Positions 15,745 to 24,799 of a DNA stretch of 64,000 nt are shown in pieces. The stretch spans positions 1-64,000 of the forward strand of contig NZ_FORN01000030.1 of the NCBI RefSeq assembly GCF_900114015.1, given 5' to 3'. The DNA comes from Caulobacter sp. UNC279MFTsu5.1. Lineage in GTDB: Bacteria; Pseudomonadota; Alphaproteobacteria; Caulobacterales; Caulobacteraceae. Position numbers and translations under genes: made by a program. The first letter of the stretch is position 1, and each line of letters begins with the position of its first letter. The notes beneath the pieces are model-generated. The model saw nothing but the letters and a program-made list of their open reading frames with translations, was not told the DNA's origin and did no database searches.

Positions 15745-16629
15745 ATGATGATTCTGCTCGGATCCGTCCGCCGCTTCGCCCTCGCCCTCGTCGCCGTGCT
15801 GGCGATGGGGGCGAGCCCCGTCCTGGCCGAGCCCGCCCTATGGGCGATCAAGGACAAGGACTCCACGATCTACCTGTTCGGCACGGTCCATGTGCTCAAG
15901 CCGACCACCCAGTGGCGCTCGCCGAAGATCGCCAAGGCCTTCCAGGACGCCGACGACGTGGTCATGGAGATCGAGCAGCCCGAGGACCCGGCAACGACGC
16001 GCGCCCTGATGCTGAAGTACGGCGTCGACCCGGCCGCGCCCTTGTCGGGCAAGCTGAAGCCCGAAAGCTACGCCAAGCTGCAGGCCGCCGCCCAGGGCAT
16101 GGGCTTTCCGCCCCAGGCCCTGGAGCCCATGCGGCCCTGGCTGGCGGCGCTGACCGTGTCGCTGACCCCGCTGCTGAAGGCCGGCTACGATCCCGAGAGC
16201 GGCGTCGAGAAGCTGCTGACCGCCCAGGCCAAGGCGGCGGGCAAGCCGATCTCGGCCTTCGAGACCATGGAGCAGCAGGTCCGCTTCTTCGCCGACATGA
16301 CGCCGGTCCAGGAGACCCAGCTGCTGGAATCCACCCTGGACGAAATCGACGACGGCCCGGCCAAGATCGACGCCCTGGTCGCCGCCTGGGCGGCGGGCGA
16401 CCAGGCGGAATTGAAGCGCCAGATGGTCGACGAGATGCAGACCGACTATCCCGACGTCTACAAGCTGCTGCTGGTCGACCGGAACCAGGATTGGGCCAAC
16501 CAGCTGAAGGCCAAGCTGGCCGGTTCGGGCGTCAGCTTCGTCGCGGTCGGAGCGGGCCACCTGACGGGTCCGGACAGCCTGCAGGCTCAACTGGCCAAGC
16601 TGGGCGTCAAGGCCGAGCGGGTGGAGTAG
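15745..16629 (+). CDS. TraB/GumN family protein, exported (second paralogue)
   Basis: 294 residues from the ATG at 15745 with a Sec signal peptide (RRFALALVAVLAMGASPVLAEP). IYLFGTVHVLKPTTQWRSP and VAVGAGHLTGPDSL hold the conserved GxxH elements, and AFETMEQQVRFFADM matches the equivalent block in the gene at 11418. The two paralogues lie about 3.4 kb apart and are of nearly equal length, suggesting an old duplication. No partner genes are shared. Confidence 0.88.
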   Translation: MMILLGSVRRFALALVAVLAMGASPVLAEPALWAIKDKDSTIYLFGTVHVLKPTTQWRSPKIAKAFQDADDVVMEIEQPEDPATTRALMLKYGVDPAAPLSGKLKPESYAKLQAAAQGMGFPPQALEPMRPWLAALTVSLTPLLKAGYDPESGVEKLLTAQAKAAGKPISAFETMEQQVRFFADMTPVQETQLLESTLDEIDDGPAKIDALVAAWAAGDQAELKRQMVDEMQTDYPDVYKLLLVDRNQDWANQLKAKLAGSGVSFVAVGAGHLTGPDSLQAQLAKLGVKAERVE

Positions 16630-16838
16630 GGGCTCCTCGCCTTGAGCCGTCGCAAGCCGGTCATCGAAGCAGGATAGCTGCGTGACGATGACGCACCCAT
16701 GAGTTCAGGGGGGGTGAAATTCTTCAAAATTTAACCTTAAAAACCCAATGATGAACCTCGTTATTCTCGTCATTCGGCAACAAATACAAATTCGTGTCCG
16801 AATGAATTGCGCAATCATCGCTTGAGTAGAGGCATGGC

Positions 16839-18524
16839 ATGGCCGGATTTCAATTGAGCCGCGGATCGAACGCGGAAGATACGTTGTCGGCCTTGGATCG
16901 TTCACTTGCGATCATTGAATTCGACCTGAGCGGGAAGATCCTCACCGCCAACGAAAACTTTTGTGCGGCGCTCGGATACACGCTGAGCGAGATCAAGGGG
17001 CGGCATCACAGCCTCTTCGTCGATCCGGCCTACGCCGCCTCGCCCGAATATCGCGCCTTCTGGAGCAAGCTCGGCCGAGGCGAGTTCGACGCGCGGGAAT
17101 ATCGGCGCATCGGCAAGGGCGGAGCCGAGGTCTGGATCCAGGCGTCCTACAATCCGGTCCGCAACGGCCGTGGCGTCGTGACCCGGGTGGTGAAGGTCGC
17201 CACGGTGATCACCGCCGAGAAGCTCCGCAACGCCGAGGTCGAAGGCAAGCTCAAAGCCATCTCGCGCGTGCAGGCGGTCATCGAGTTCACCCCCGCCGGC
17301 GAGATTCTGACCGCCAACCAGAACTTCCTCGACACGCTTGGCTACAGCCTCCCTGAGATCCAGGGCCGGCATCACAGGATGTTCGTCGATCCGGCCTATG
17401 CCCGATCGCCCGACTACCAGGCGTTCTGGGACAAACTGAACGCCGGGGAATTCGTCTCCGCGGAGTTCAAGCGCATCGGCAAGAACGGCAAGGAGGTCTG
17501 GATCCAGGCTTCCTACAATCCGATCTTCGACTGCGGCGGCCGCATCACCAAGGTCGTCAAGTTCGCCACCGACGTCACCGGCCGCGTCAAGGCGGTCGAC
17601 GAGATCGCCATTGGCCTCGACCACCTGGCCCGCAACGACCTGACCTACCGCATCGATCGGCCCATCGAGGCGGCGTACGAGAAGGTGCGCAACGACTTCA
17701 ACGCCGCGGCCGGCACGCTCGAAAGCACGATGTCGGCGATCTCGGCCTCGACGGGCGGTGTGGATGGCGGCGCGCGGGAAATCGCCATGGCCTCGAGCGA
17801 GCTGTCGCGCCGCACCGAACAGCAGGCCGCCAGCCTGGAAGAAACCGCCGCCGCCCTGGACGAGATCACGGCGACCGTCCAGCGCAGCGCCGAGGGCGCC
17901 AAGCAGGCTTTCGGCGCGGCGTCCCAGGCCCGCACCGACGCCCATCGCTCCGGCGAGATCGTCCGCGAAGCGGTGTCGGCCATGGGCGCCATCGAAGGAT
18001 CGTCGCGCCAGATCACCCAGATCATCGGCGTGATCGACGAGATCGCCTTCCAGACCAACCTGCTGGCGCTGAACGCCGGCGTGGAGGCGGCGCGCGCGGG
18101 CGACGCCGGCCGAGGCTTCGCCGTCGTCGCGTCGGAGGTGAGGGCCCTGGCGCAGCGTTCGGCCGAGGCCGCCAAGGAGATCAAGACGCTGATCGCCACG
18201 TCGAGCGCCCATGTCGAGCGGGGCGTGAAGCTGGTCGGCGACACCGGCGAGGCCCTGGGCGGCATTGTCGCCAAGGTCGCCGAGATCGACGGCCTGATTT
18301 CCGGGATCGCTTCGTCGTCCCACGAGCAGGCGAACGGCCTGGCCGCGGTCAACAGCGCGGTCAACCAGATGGACCAGGTCACCCAGCAGAACGCCGCGAT
18401 GGTCGAGGAGGCGACCGCCGCCGCCAGGAGCCTGAGCAACGAGTCGCGCGAGCTTTCGCGCTTGGTGGCGCAGTTTCAGATCAACGGCGACGCCCGCCGA
18501 TCGTCTGCGCGCCACGCCGCCTAG
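16839..18524 (+). CDS. Soluble methyl-accepting chemotaxis protein with two PAS domains
   Basis: 561 residues with no membrane segment. Two tandem PAS domains (about 20-125 and 140-250) are near-duplicates: each has [13 protein letters not shown] or [17 protein letters not shown] text, GRHH..FVDPAYA and [12 protein letters not shown]. An HAMP-like linker and the MCP signalling domain follow, with the hairpin tip [21 protein letters not shown]. The layout resembles the BdlA-type receptors. The C-terminus RHAA ends in two alanines, like Caulobacter ClpXP substrates, and lacks a CheR pentapeptide. AT-rich upstream DNA (16700-16830) probably holds the promoter. Confidence 0.93.
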   Translation: MAGFQLSRGSNAEDTLSALDRSLAIIEFDLSGKILTANENFCAALGYTLSEIKGRHHSLFVDPAYAASPEYRAFWSKLGRGEFDAREYRRIGKGGAEVWIQASYNPVRNGRGVVTRVVKVATVITAEKLRNAEVEGKLKAISRVQAVIEFTPAGEILTANQNFLDTLGYSLPEIQGRHHRMFVDPAYARSPDYQAFWDKLNAGEFVSAEFKRIGKNGKEVWIQASYNPIFDCGGRITKVVKFATDVTGRVKAVDEIAIGLDHLARNDLTYRIDRPIEAAYEKVRNDFNAAAGTLESTMSAISASTGGVDGGAREIAMASSELSRRTEQQAASLEETAAALDEITATVQRSAEGAKQAFGAASQARTDAHRSGEIVREAVSAMGAIEGSSRQITQIIGVIDEIAFQTNLLALNAGVEAARAGDAGRGFAVVASEVRALAQRSAEAAKEIKTLIATSSAHVERGVKLVGDTGEALGGIVAKVAEIDGLISGIASSSHEQANGLAAVNSAVNQMDQVTQQNAAMVEEATAAARSLSNESRELSRLVAQFQINGDARRSSARHAA

Positions 18525-18557
18525 CGCGGATCGACCTTAAGCTCCGGAGACCGAAAA

Positions 18558-18643
18558 CCTCGCCCTTCGACAAGCTCAGGATGAGGTTTTCGACTGACGG
18601 AGCCTATCCATGGTCCTCATGCTGAGCCCGTCGAAGGACGAGG
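18558..18643. repeat. Inverted repeat of the CTTCGACAAGCTCAGGATGAGG type
   Basis: CCTTCGACAAGCTCAGGATGAGG near 18563-18586 is the inverse of CCTCATGCTGAGCCCGTCGAAGG at 18615-18637, with two or three mismatches and a 28-nt spacer. It lies between the convergent chemoreceptor and HD-domain genes and may act as a bidirectional terminator stem. This repeat type is common in Caulobacter-like genomes. Confidence 0.65.
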
Positions 18644-18674
18644 ACCACGCAGCGCGAAGGACGGTCGCGTCTCC

Positions 18675-19289
18675 CTAGGCCGTCGCCCCGTCCTTCGCGC
18701 GCAGATAGATCGATCGCTTCGGCGTCGACATCACCCGGTGCAGCATCGGTTCGAACGCCTCCAGCGGCATCGACGCGTAGGCCGGGTCGAAAGCCTCCTG
18801 GTCGTAGACGTGGCAGAACTGGGCGGTGTGCTCGAAGCTGGGATGGCCGCGGAACTGGTCGCGCATGTCGCGGTCCAGGCCCAGGTGGTGGAAGAAGTAG
18901 TAGCCCTGGAAAATGGCGTGGTGGGCCACCATCCAGTGGTTCTGCTCGGAGACGAACGGCTGCAGGATCGCCGCGGCGATGTCGGCGTGGTTGCGCGGGC
19001 CCAGGATGTCGCCGATGTCGTGCAGCAGGGCGCAGACCACATATTCCTCGTCGCGGCCGTCCTGGAAGGCGCGGGTGGCGGTCTGCAGGCTGTGATCCAG
19101 CCGGTCGATGGCGAAGCCGCCGCAGTCGCCCCGCAGCAGTTGCAGGTGCGAGATCAGGCGCTTGGGCAGGTCGCGGCCGAACTCCACCGAGGCGCTGGCG
19201 ATGATCGCCCAGTCCTCTTGCGTGCCGTCGACCATGGCGTGGAACCGCGCGCGGGCGTGTTCATCTGGATATTGGCGCCCGTCGGCCAT
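18675..19289 (-). CDS. HD-domain protein, PhnZ/HD-oxygenase-like
   Basis: 204 residues. The metal-binding HD signature is CALLHDIGDILGPRNHADIA, with DHSLQTATRA before it and HHAIFQGYYFFHHLG after it. The extra His-rich helices and the length fit the PhnZ/TmpB and inositol-oxygenase-like branch, where HD proteins hold a mixed-valent di-iron centre, as well as ordinary HD phosphohydrolases. No phosphonate genes lie nearby, so the substrate is open. Cytoplasmic. Possible role not assigned. Confidence 0.8.
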   Translation of the reverse strand: MADGRQYPDEHARARFHAMVDGTQEDWAIIASASVEFGRDLPKRLISHLQLLRGDCGGFAIDRLDHSLQTATRAFQDGRDEEYVVCALLHDIGDILGPRNHADIAAAILQPFVSEQNHWMVAHHAIFQGYYFFHHLGLDRDMRDQFRGHPSFEHTAQFCHVYDQEAFDPAYASMPLEAFEPMLHRVMSTPKRSIYLRAKDGATA

Positions 19290-19516
19290 GGTGTCGTCGT
19301 CCCGAACGTTTGTTTGACACGACCGTGCGCCGCTTCATAGCCGGCGTCAACGGATGGCCCCGGCGAATAGGGCGAAGGTGTCTAGGTCCGCTCCCTCGTC
19401 CACGCGCTGGGGCCGTCGTCCATTAACTGTTCTTGAGGTTGTACTATTCCGTTGACGCGGACTGGTTCGCGCGGCCAAGCTTCCCTTGTCGATCTGCGTT
19501 CGGGATGGGGCGATTC

Positions 19517-21247
19517 ATGATTTTGAAGATGGGCCGTGGTCGTTGGGACGCGTTCGGCGCGCTGTCGCGAATCGCCGTCTCGGCCCTGGCCGCGGCGACG
19601 GGATTCGCCGCCCCCGCCGCGGCGCGGCAGGCGCTGACGCCGCCCGACGTGGTGATGGTCAGCCCGACCGGCGTCAGCATGACCGACACCACCTTCACCT
19701 ATTCGACCGAGGATTTTTCGATCGGCCCGTTCAAGCTGGAGCGGAGCTTCTACGGCGGCCCGGAACGGACGAAGCATTATTTCGGCTACGGCTGGACCCA
19801 CAATTTCGACATGTGGGGCTACTCGATGACCATCGGCGCAGGTGGAATGAATCCAACCCCGACGACGAAGGTCGTCTTGGGGCGCAAGACGCACAGTTTC
19901 GATTCCGTTTCCACCGCCAATCCTACGGGCGACGGGTACCCCTCGTACGGCAACGAAGGCCATCGGATGGAGCTCCAGAACGGCGTCATGCTGTTCACGG
20001 ATCGGGACGGTGTGAAGTACCGATTCGATTCGGCGTCCGATGGGAAGGTCACCTCGGTCACGTCGCCGAACGGCGACGTTTTCACCTTGTCCTACGCTTC
20101 CGGACGCCTGAAGACGGTCTTCAGCAATCGGGGCTATGCGCTGGTCTTCGACTATGACGGCGCCGGCAATGTCAGCGCGGCCTGCGGGTTCAACCGCGCC
20201 GTCGCCTATGTGACCACCAGCACTACCTGCACCTCGGCGGCGATCAAGACCAGCTACGGTTATACGAGCGGTAGGCTGACCAGCGCGACCAGCGTGACCG
20301 GCGCCGTGGCTTCCTATCAATATAACGGCTGGGGCGGCGCTCTTAGTTGCCTGACCGATCCGGGGACCTCGACCTGCAAATACACGCTCGAATATACGCC
20401 GGGCGGCAACAACGAGGTTATCAAGCAGACCCTGGCGGACGGGTCGGTTTGGACCTTCAGCTGTAGTTGCGTCTACGCACGCGGGGTGGGCGAGGAATTT
20501 CAGGACGACGGCACAGGCTGGATCGATCCGTCAGGGAACGGGAAGAGCTTCTTTCTGACGAACGGCATGATAAAGGCGTACTGGGACGAGAACAGCAAAC
20601 AATACGAGACCTATTTTTACGGAGGCCAACTGAGCGGTGTTCTTCTGCCGGAGAAGAATCGCTGGTTCGCCAATCTTAGTCCTCGCGGAATCGTCTCCAG
20701 CAACGTCTACCGCCCCAGCAAGACCGGCGTCAGCGGCTATCCCGACATTGTCCAGGACGCCAAGACGTTCCCGTCTGGCGACTGCACGAACCGGGTCACC
20801 TGCAACAAGCCGCTGACGATCGCCGACGGCAACGGCAACCTGACCAGCTTCACCTACGACCAGACCCATGGCGGCGTGCTGACCGAAACCCGTCCGGCCA
20901 ACAGCGCCAACGTCGCGGCCGTCGTCCGCCATGCCTATGTCCAGCGTACGGCCTGGGTGAAGAACGCCTCCGGCGGCTATTCGGCCGAGCCCGCGATCTG
21001 GCTGCCGTCCGAGGATCGCACCTGCAAGACCACCGCGACGACGGGAACGACGTGCGCTGGCGGCGCTGCCGACGAGATCGTCACGACCTATGAATACGGG
21101 CCGGACTCCGGGCCCAACAACCTGCTCCTGCGGGGCAAGGCGGTGACCGCCGACGGGATCACCCTGCGCGTCTGTTACGCCTACGACGCCCAGGGCAACA
21201 GGATCGCCGAGACCAACGCCCGCGCCGGCCTGGCGTCCTGCCCGTAA
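19517..21247 (+). CDS. RHS-repeat protein, N-terminal half, secreted
   Basis: 576 residues from the ATG at 19517 (GGGGCG just upstream; in-frame ATGs at 19505 and 19433 are alternatives). A Sec signal peptide ends near AAPAAARQA. The DUF6531-like start (VSMTDTTFTYSTEDFSIGP; FYGGPERTKHYFGYGWTHNF) leads into YD/RHS repeats (VTSVTSPNGDVFTLSYASGRL; LVFDYDGAGNVSAA). It ends after a YAYDAQGNRIAETNA repeat, without core or toxin domain. The second half is a separate gene 29 nt downstream with its own signal peptide. The pair resembles TcB/TcC cage halves. Confidence 0.88.
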   Translation: MILKMGRGRWDAFGALSRIAVSALAAATGFAAPAAARQALTPPDVVMVSPTGVSMTDTTFTYSTEDFSIGPFKLERSFYGGPERTKHYFGYGWTHNFDMWGYSMTIGAGGMNPTPTTKVVLGRKTHSFDSVSTANPTGDGYPSYGNEGHRMELQNGVMLFTDRDGVKYRFDSASDGKVTSVTSPNGDVFTLSYASGRLKTVFSNRGYALVFDYDGAGNVSAACGFNRAVAYVTTSTTCTSAAIKTSYGYTSGRLTSATSVTGAVASYQYNGWGGALSCLTDPGTSTCKYTLEYTPGGNNEVIKQTLADGSVWTFSCSCVYARGVGEEFQDDGTGWIDPSGNGKSFFLTNGMIKAYWDENSKQYETYFYGGQLSGVLLPEKNRWFANLSPRGIVSSNVYRPSKTGVSGYPDIVQDAKTFPSGDCTNRVTCNKPLTIADGNGNLTSFTYDQTHGGVLTETRPANSANVAAVVRHAYVQRTAWVKNASGGYSAEPAIWLPSEDRTCKTTATTGTTCAGGAADEIVTTYEYGPDSGPNNLLLRGKAVTADGITLRVCYAYDAQGNRIAETNARAGLASCP

Positions 21248-21276
21248 ACGCCAAGGTTCAGGAAAGAGAAACGCTC

Positions 21277-23823
21277 ATGTCGATCCGAACCCTCGGCGCC
21301 GCCCTGCTGGGCACGACCATGCTGGCTGTCTTCGCGCCCTCGCTCGCCGCGGCGCAAGCCTCGCCCAGCCCCTATACGACCGGCTATCGCTACGATGCGG
21401 CGCGACGACTGGTCGGCGCGATCACGCCCGATCCCGACGACGGCGGATCGCTGCTGTTCCGCGCCACGCGCAACACCTACGACGCCGTCGGACGCCTGAC
21501 CCGCGTCGAGACGGGCACGCTGCCAGCCTGGCAGTCGGAGGCGGTGACGCCGTCGGCCTGGGCCAATTTCAACGTGCTGAAGCAGGTCGACATCGTCTAC
21601 GACGCCATGGGGCGCAAGATCCGCGAGACCTCCAGCGCCGGCGGGACCGCCTACGCCCTGACGCAGTACAGCTACTACGCCACGGGCGAGCTGGAATGCA
21701 CGGCGGTGCGGATGAACACCACGCAGTTTGGCCAGACGACGCCGGCCTGCAAGGCGGGGACGGCGGGAACCGAGGGGCCCGACCGGATCACCCGCAACGA
21801 ATACTTCCCCGACGGCAAGCTCAAGCAGGTGACGGCGGGCTATGACGTCCAGCCGATCGTCGAGCGGGCCAACACCTATACCGACAATGGTCTGCTCAAG
21901 ACGCAGACCGACGGCGAAAGCAACACCACGCTCAATGAATACGATCCCTATGATCGCCTGAAGCGGACCTATTACCCGTCGGCCACGGCGCATGCCGGGG
22001 CCCATAACCCGGCCGACTACGAGGAGTATACCTACGACGCCAGCGGGAACCTGACCTCGCGGCGGCGCCGCGACGCCCGGACGATCACCAGGACCTTCGA
22101 CGCCCTCAATCAGGAGATCACCAAGATCGTTTCGGCCACGGCGAACGTGGCCGCCGCCAGCTACAGTTACGGCTACGACAATCTCGGCCACCAGACCTCG
22201 GCCTCCGAAGGCGGTCGCACGATCACCCTGTCCTATGACGGTTTTGGCCGCCTGAAGTCGGAGGCGGGGCCGCTGGGAACGGTCAGCTATGACTACGACG
22301 CCGGATCGCGCCGCAAACAGCTGACCTGGCCGGGCGATTTCTACGTCACCTACGAGTACGACAACACCGACGCCCTGAAGTTCATTCGCCGGGCAGGCAG
22401 CACTTCCGCCTCCGACAAGGTCGCGGAGCTGACCTATGACAACCTGGCGCGCCGCACGAGCCTGCTGCGCGGCAATGGCGTCTCCACCACCTACGGCTAC
22501 GACGCGGCCCTGCGCCTGCAGAGCCTGACCCAGACGGTTCCCGGAGGGGCCGACAGCGTCGCCTATAGCTTCCTCTACAATCCGGCGGGGCAGGTCACCA
22601 GCCGCACGACCGGCAACGACGCCTACGTCTGGGGCGGGGGGGCTACGATCAACCGCGCCTATACGCCCAACGGCCTGAACCAATTGACCACCGCCGGCGC
22701 GACCACGCTCAGCTATGACGACGCGCGCGGGAACCTGACCTCGGACGGCGCCACCACCTGGGTCTACGACGTCGAGAACCGCCTGCGCGGCACGACGCAA
22801 GGGGCGAGCCTGGTCTACGATCCGCTGGGCCGGCTCTACCAGTCGACCACGGTCGGCGGCGCGGTGACGCGCTATCTTTACGACGGTCCGAACTTGATCG
22901 GCGAATATGACGGCGGCAACAACCTGCTGCGCCGCTACGTGCACGGGCTGGGGACCGACGAGCCCCTGGCCCGCTACACCGGGGCCGCGACCACGGCCGA
23001 ATGGCTGCTGGCCGACCCCCAGGGCTCGATCATCGCCGTCACCAGCGACGCGGGCGCGGTCACGACCAGGAACACCTATGACGAATACGGCGTGCCGGGG
23101 GCGTTCAACGGCGGGCTCTTCCAGTACACGGGGCAGATCTGGCTGCCCGAACTGGGCCTGTACCACTACAAGGCCCGGGCCTATTCCCCGACCCTGGGGC
23201 GGTTCATGCAGACGGACCCCACGGGGTACGACGACGGGCTGAACTGGTATGCCTATGTCGGGAATGATCCTCTAAACAGGGCGGACCCAAGCGGCAAGCT
23301 TGGCGCGGACCGCAGCATCTTGAACTCCAGCGATAATGGCGGTGTTATCGTGCTCCAAGCCGATCAAGTGTCGTCAGCAAGCGACTTGGTCGGCAAAATA
23401 GCGGACGCTGGCGAAAAAGTGGCGGAAAAAACGGGTGCCGGCCAGATAGCGAGCGATCTTGGGAAGATCTCAAAGCGCGCCACAATGTTGAACGCCGGCG
23501 CCAATGTAGTGAGCAAGATGGGCAAGGGCGATAGCCTTGGAAAGGCCGTGGTGACGGAAGGCGTTGATCAGGGGCTGTCATGGGCCGGCGGCGAGGTCGG
23601 TGCTGCGGCCGGCGCCGAGGCAAGTCTATTTTGTGGCCCCGGGGCTGGAGCCTGCGCGGTCGCGTTTGTTCCGATCGGCGGCTTCCTTGGAGCCGTCTAT
23701 GGGCCCGAAGCTGTGAAGTCGAGCTTTAGCTCATTGTCCCAAATCCCTGGGGTGTTCGCATCCGAAGCTCAGAAGTTTGAAAATAATCTGAAGGCGGAGG
23801 CGTTGCGTAATGCGAGGCGTTGA
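21277..23823 (+). CDS. RHS-repeat protein, C-terminal half with core domain and variable toxin-like tail
   Basis: 848 residues. A ribosome site (AGGAAAGAG) and a Sec signal peptide (MSIRTLGAALLGTTMLAVFA..AAAQ) show it is translated and exported on its own. Many YD repeats follow (YDPYDRLKRTYYP; YTYDASGNLTSRRRRD). The RHS core ends at about residue 673 with GLYHYKARAYSPTLGRFMQT and DPTGYDDGLNWYAYVGNDPL. The last 174 residues are variable: a charged helical region, then a Gly/Ala-rich hydrophobic stretch (775-805, including FCGPGAGACAVAFVPIGGFLG) that could enter membranes. Base composition falls past the core, the sign of an exchangeable toxin cassette. Confidence 0.9.
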   Translation: MSIRTLGAALLGTTMLAVFAPSLAAAQASPSPYTTGYRYDAARRLVGAITPDPDDGGSLLFRATRNTYDAVGRLTRVETGTLPAWQSEAVTPSAWANFNVLKQVDIVYDAMGRKIRETSSAGGTAYALTQYSYYATGELECTAVRMNTTQFGQTTPACKAGTAGTEGPDRITRNEYFPDGKLKQVTAGYDVQPIVERANTYTDNGLLKTQTDGESNTTLNEYDPYDRLKRTYYPSATAHAGAHNPADYEEYTYDASGNLTSRRRRDARTITRTFDALNQEITKIVSATANVAAASYSYGYDNLGHQTSASEGGRTITLSYDGFGRLKSEAGPLGTVSYDYDAGSRRKQLTWPGDFYVTYEYDNTDALKFIRRAGSTSASDKVAELTYDNLARRTSLLRGNGVSTTYGYDAALRLQSLTQTVPGGADSVAYSFLYNPAGQVTSRTTGNDAYVWGGGATINRAYTPNGLNQLTTAGATTLSYDDARGNLTSDGATTWVYDVENRLRGTTQGASLVYDPLGRLYQSTTVGGAVTRYLYDGPNLIGEYDGGNNLLRRYVHGLGTDEPLARYTGAATTAEWLLADPQGSIIAVTSDAGAVTTRNTYDEYGVPGAFNGGLFQYTGQIWLPELGLYHYKARAYSPTLGRFMQTDPTGYDDGLNWYAYVGNDPLNRADPSGKLGADRSILNSSDNGGVIVLQADQVSSASDLVGKIADAGEKVAEKTGAGQIASDLGKISKRATMLNAGANVVSKMGKGDSLGKAVVTEGVDQGLSWAGGEVGAAAGAEASLFCGPGAGACAVAFVPIGGFLGAVYGPEAVKSSFSSLSQIPGVFASEAQKFENNLKAEALRNARR

Positions 23824-24271
23824 AGACAACAACACCATCGCGCATTTTTCACCGAACGTGGTTTATCTCACTTCCATTTTTTCCTTTGTGACGAGCGCTG
23901 CTGTCATTGTTACGCCGTGGGTCCTTGCGGATGGAGTATTGGATTTTATCCATTCAAATAGGTGGGGTTGGGTTTGGGTTGTCTGTGTAATGGTTTTTGT
24001 TCCTGCGATGTTGCTGATGGCGGTTCTATATACTTTTAATTTTTTTAGATATGGCGGGGTGGCTATCCGACGTGAGGGGGATTTCATTGTCTTTTTTGGC
24101 CCGTTTGTGCGTCGGTTAAGAATAGAAGATTTAGATAAGGGTGTCATTGTTGCCGATGATTATCTAAATTTTTCTACAAAAAAGGGGGGTGCGGTTAGGG
24201 TTGGATTGGTGGCTCTTAGAGAGGACAAGGTTTTGGTAATGGAACGCCTGTCCTTGATGATTGGAATATGA
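23810..24271 (+). CDS. AT-rich membrane protein, candidate immunity protein 1
   Basis: 153 residues; its ATG lies 14 nt inside the end of the RHS gene. Two membrane segments (VVYLTSIFSFVTSAAVIVTPWVL; WVWVVCVMVFVPAMLLMAVLY) precede a soluble domain with YGGVAIRREGDFIVFFGPFVRRL, like a bacterial PH-type fold. The DNA is far richer in A/T than any chromosomal neighbour, a sign of horizontal transfer. Position right behind a toxin-like RHS tail fits an immunity protein guarding the inner membrane; no homologue was recognised. Confidence 0.72.
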   Translation: MRGVEDNNTIAHFSPNVVYLTSIFSFVTSAAVIVTPWVLADGVLDFIHSNRWGWVWVVCVMVFVPAMLLMAVLYTFNFFRYGGVAIRREGDFIVFFGPFVRRLRIEDLDKGVIVADDYLNFSTKKGGAVRVGLVALREDKVLVMERLSLMIGI

Positions 24272-24587
24272 TTTCGTGGGTGAAGTCGTCTTGCATATTT
24301 TAGAATATATAGTTGCAATTCCGCTATCTGCGTTCCTCAATCCCGTTTTGATCGTGTTGTCATTAATTTTAGGTTGTAGAATTCGTTCGTCTAAATACAT
24401 ACCAGCTTATTCTTTAGGTATTGGGTTGTTGAGTGTGGTATTCGGGGCGATAAGATCCATTTCAAAGATAGGTGAGATTTCTATCGTTGTGTATTTTGTG
24501 ACAATTATATCAAATTCTATTGTGTCTGCGTTGATTTTGTATCTTGTAAGCCTTGTTGCGGGGGCCTTCCGCTCTTGGCGAAAATAG
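24261..24587 (+). CDS. AT-rich membrane protein, candidate immunity protein 2
   Basis: 108 residues if it starts at TTG 24261, overlapping the previous gene by 11 nt; a GTG at 24276 is an alternative. Hydrophobic throughout with three or four membrane segments (VVLHILEYIVAIPLSAF; NPVLIVLSLILGC; YSLGIGLLSVVFGAI; IVVYFVTIISNSIVSALILYLVSLVAG). It is as AT-rich as its neighbour. It is either a second immunity factor or part of the same membrane complex. No family was recognised. Confidence 0.6.
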   Translation: MEYDFVGEVVLHILEYIVAIPLSAFLNPVLIVLSLILGCRIRSSKYIPAYSLGIGLLSVVFGAIRSISKIGEISIVVYFVTIISNSIVSALILYLVSLVAGAFRSWRK

Positions 24588-24799
24588 AAAGCACCCAAAA
24601 GCGGTGGACACACACTTTAATTTCCTAGCCTCTGCTCCATCGACTCCGCGAATGTCACCCGCAAGCGCATCGAGCAGCTTGAGCGCGCGGGAAAGACCGG
24701 CTAAGGGATCGGCCACGGAACGCCTGCGTGAGCCACGCTGTAGACGATCCTCGGGCCGCTCGGCTTCGGGAACGCTAACGGCTTGAAATCACGATCGTT
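24588..24799 (+). pseudogene. Gene-free junction with a 3' coding remnant
   Basis: The composition returns to high GC here. A 27-codon open frame (24633-24704) with no start codon encodes SIDSANVTRKRIEQLERAGK and a stop, resembling the charged helical tail of a lost gene. I could not identify the parent. The rest shows no ORF or clear repeat. It marks the right edge of the RHS island, just before the tRNA. Confidence 0.35.

Noticed and set aside
16700..16830. CtrA binding site TTAA-N7-TTAA before the chemoreceptor
   Set aside because: TTAACCTTAA is present but the two halves are only two bases apart; the spacing does not fit a full CtrA box.
21181..23166. 661-codon minus-strand open frame over the RHS gene
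   Set aside because: The plus strand holds recognisable YD repeats and core motifs; the minus frame has no motif.
19517..23823. RHS split explained as a simple frameshift or stop mutation
   Set aside because: The second gene has its own ribosome site and a complete Sec signal peptide, which a random frameshift would not create. Kept as a finding, with relatives needed to confirm.
24588..24799. Integrase attachment site with a duplicated tRNA 3' end
   Set aside because: No second copy of the tRNA 3' end was found near the left edge of the RHS island.
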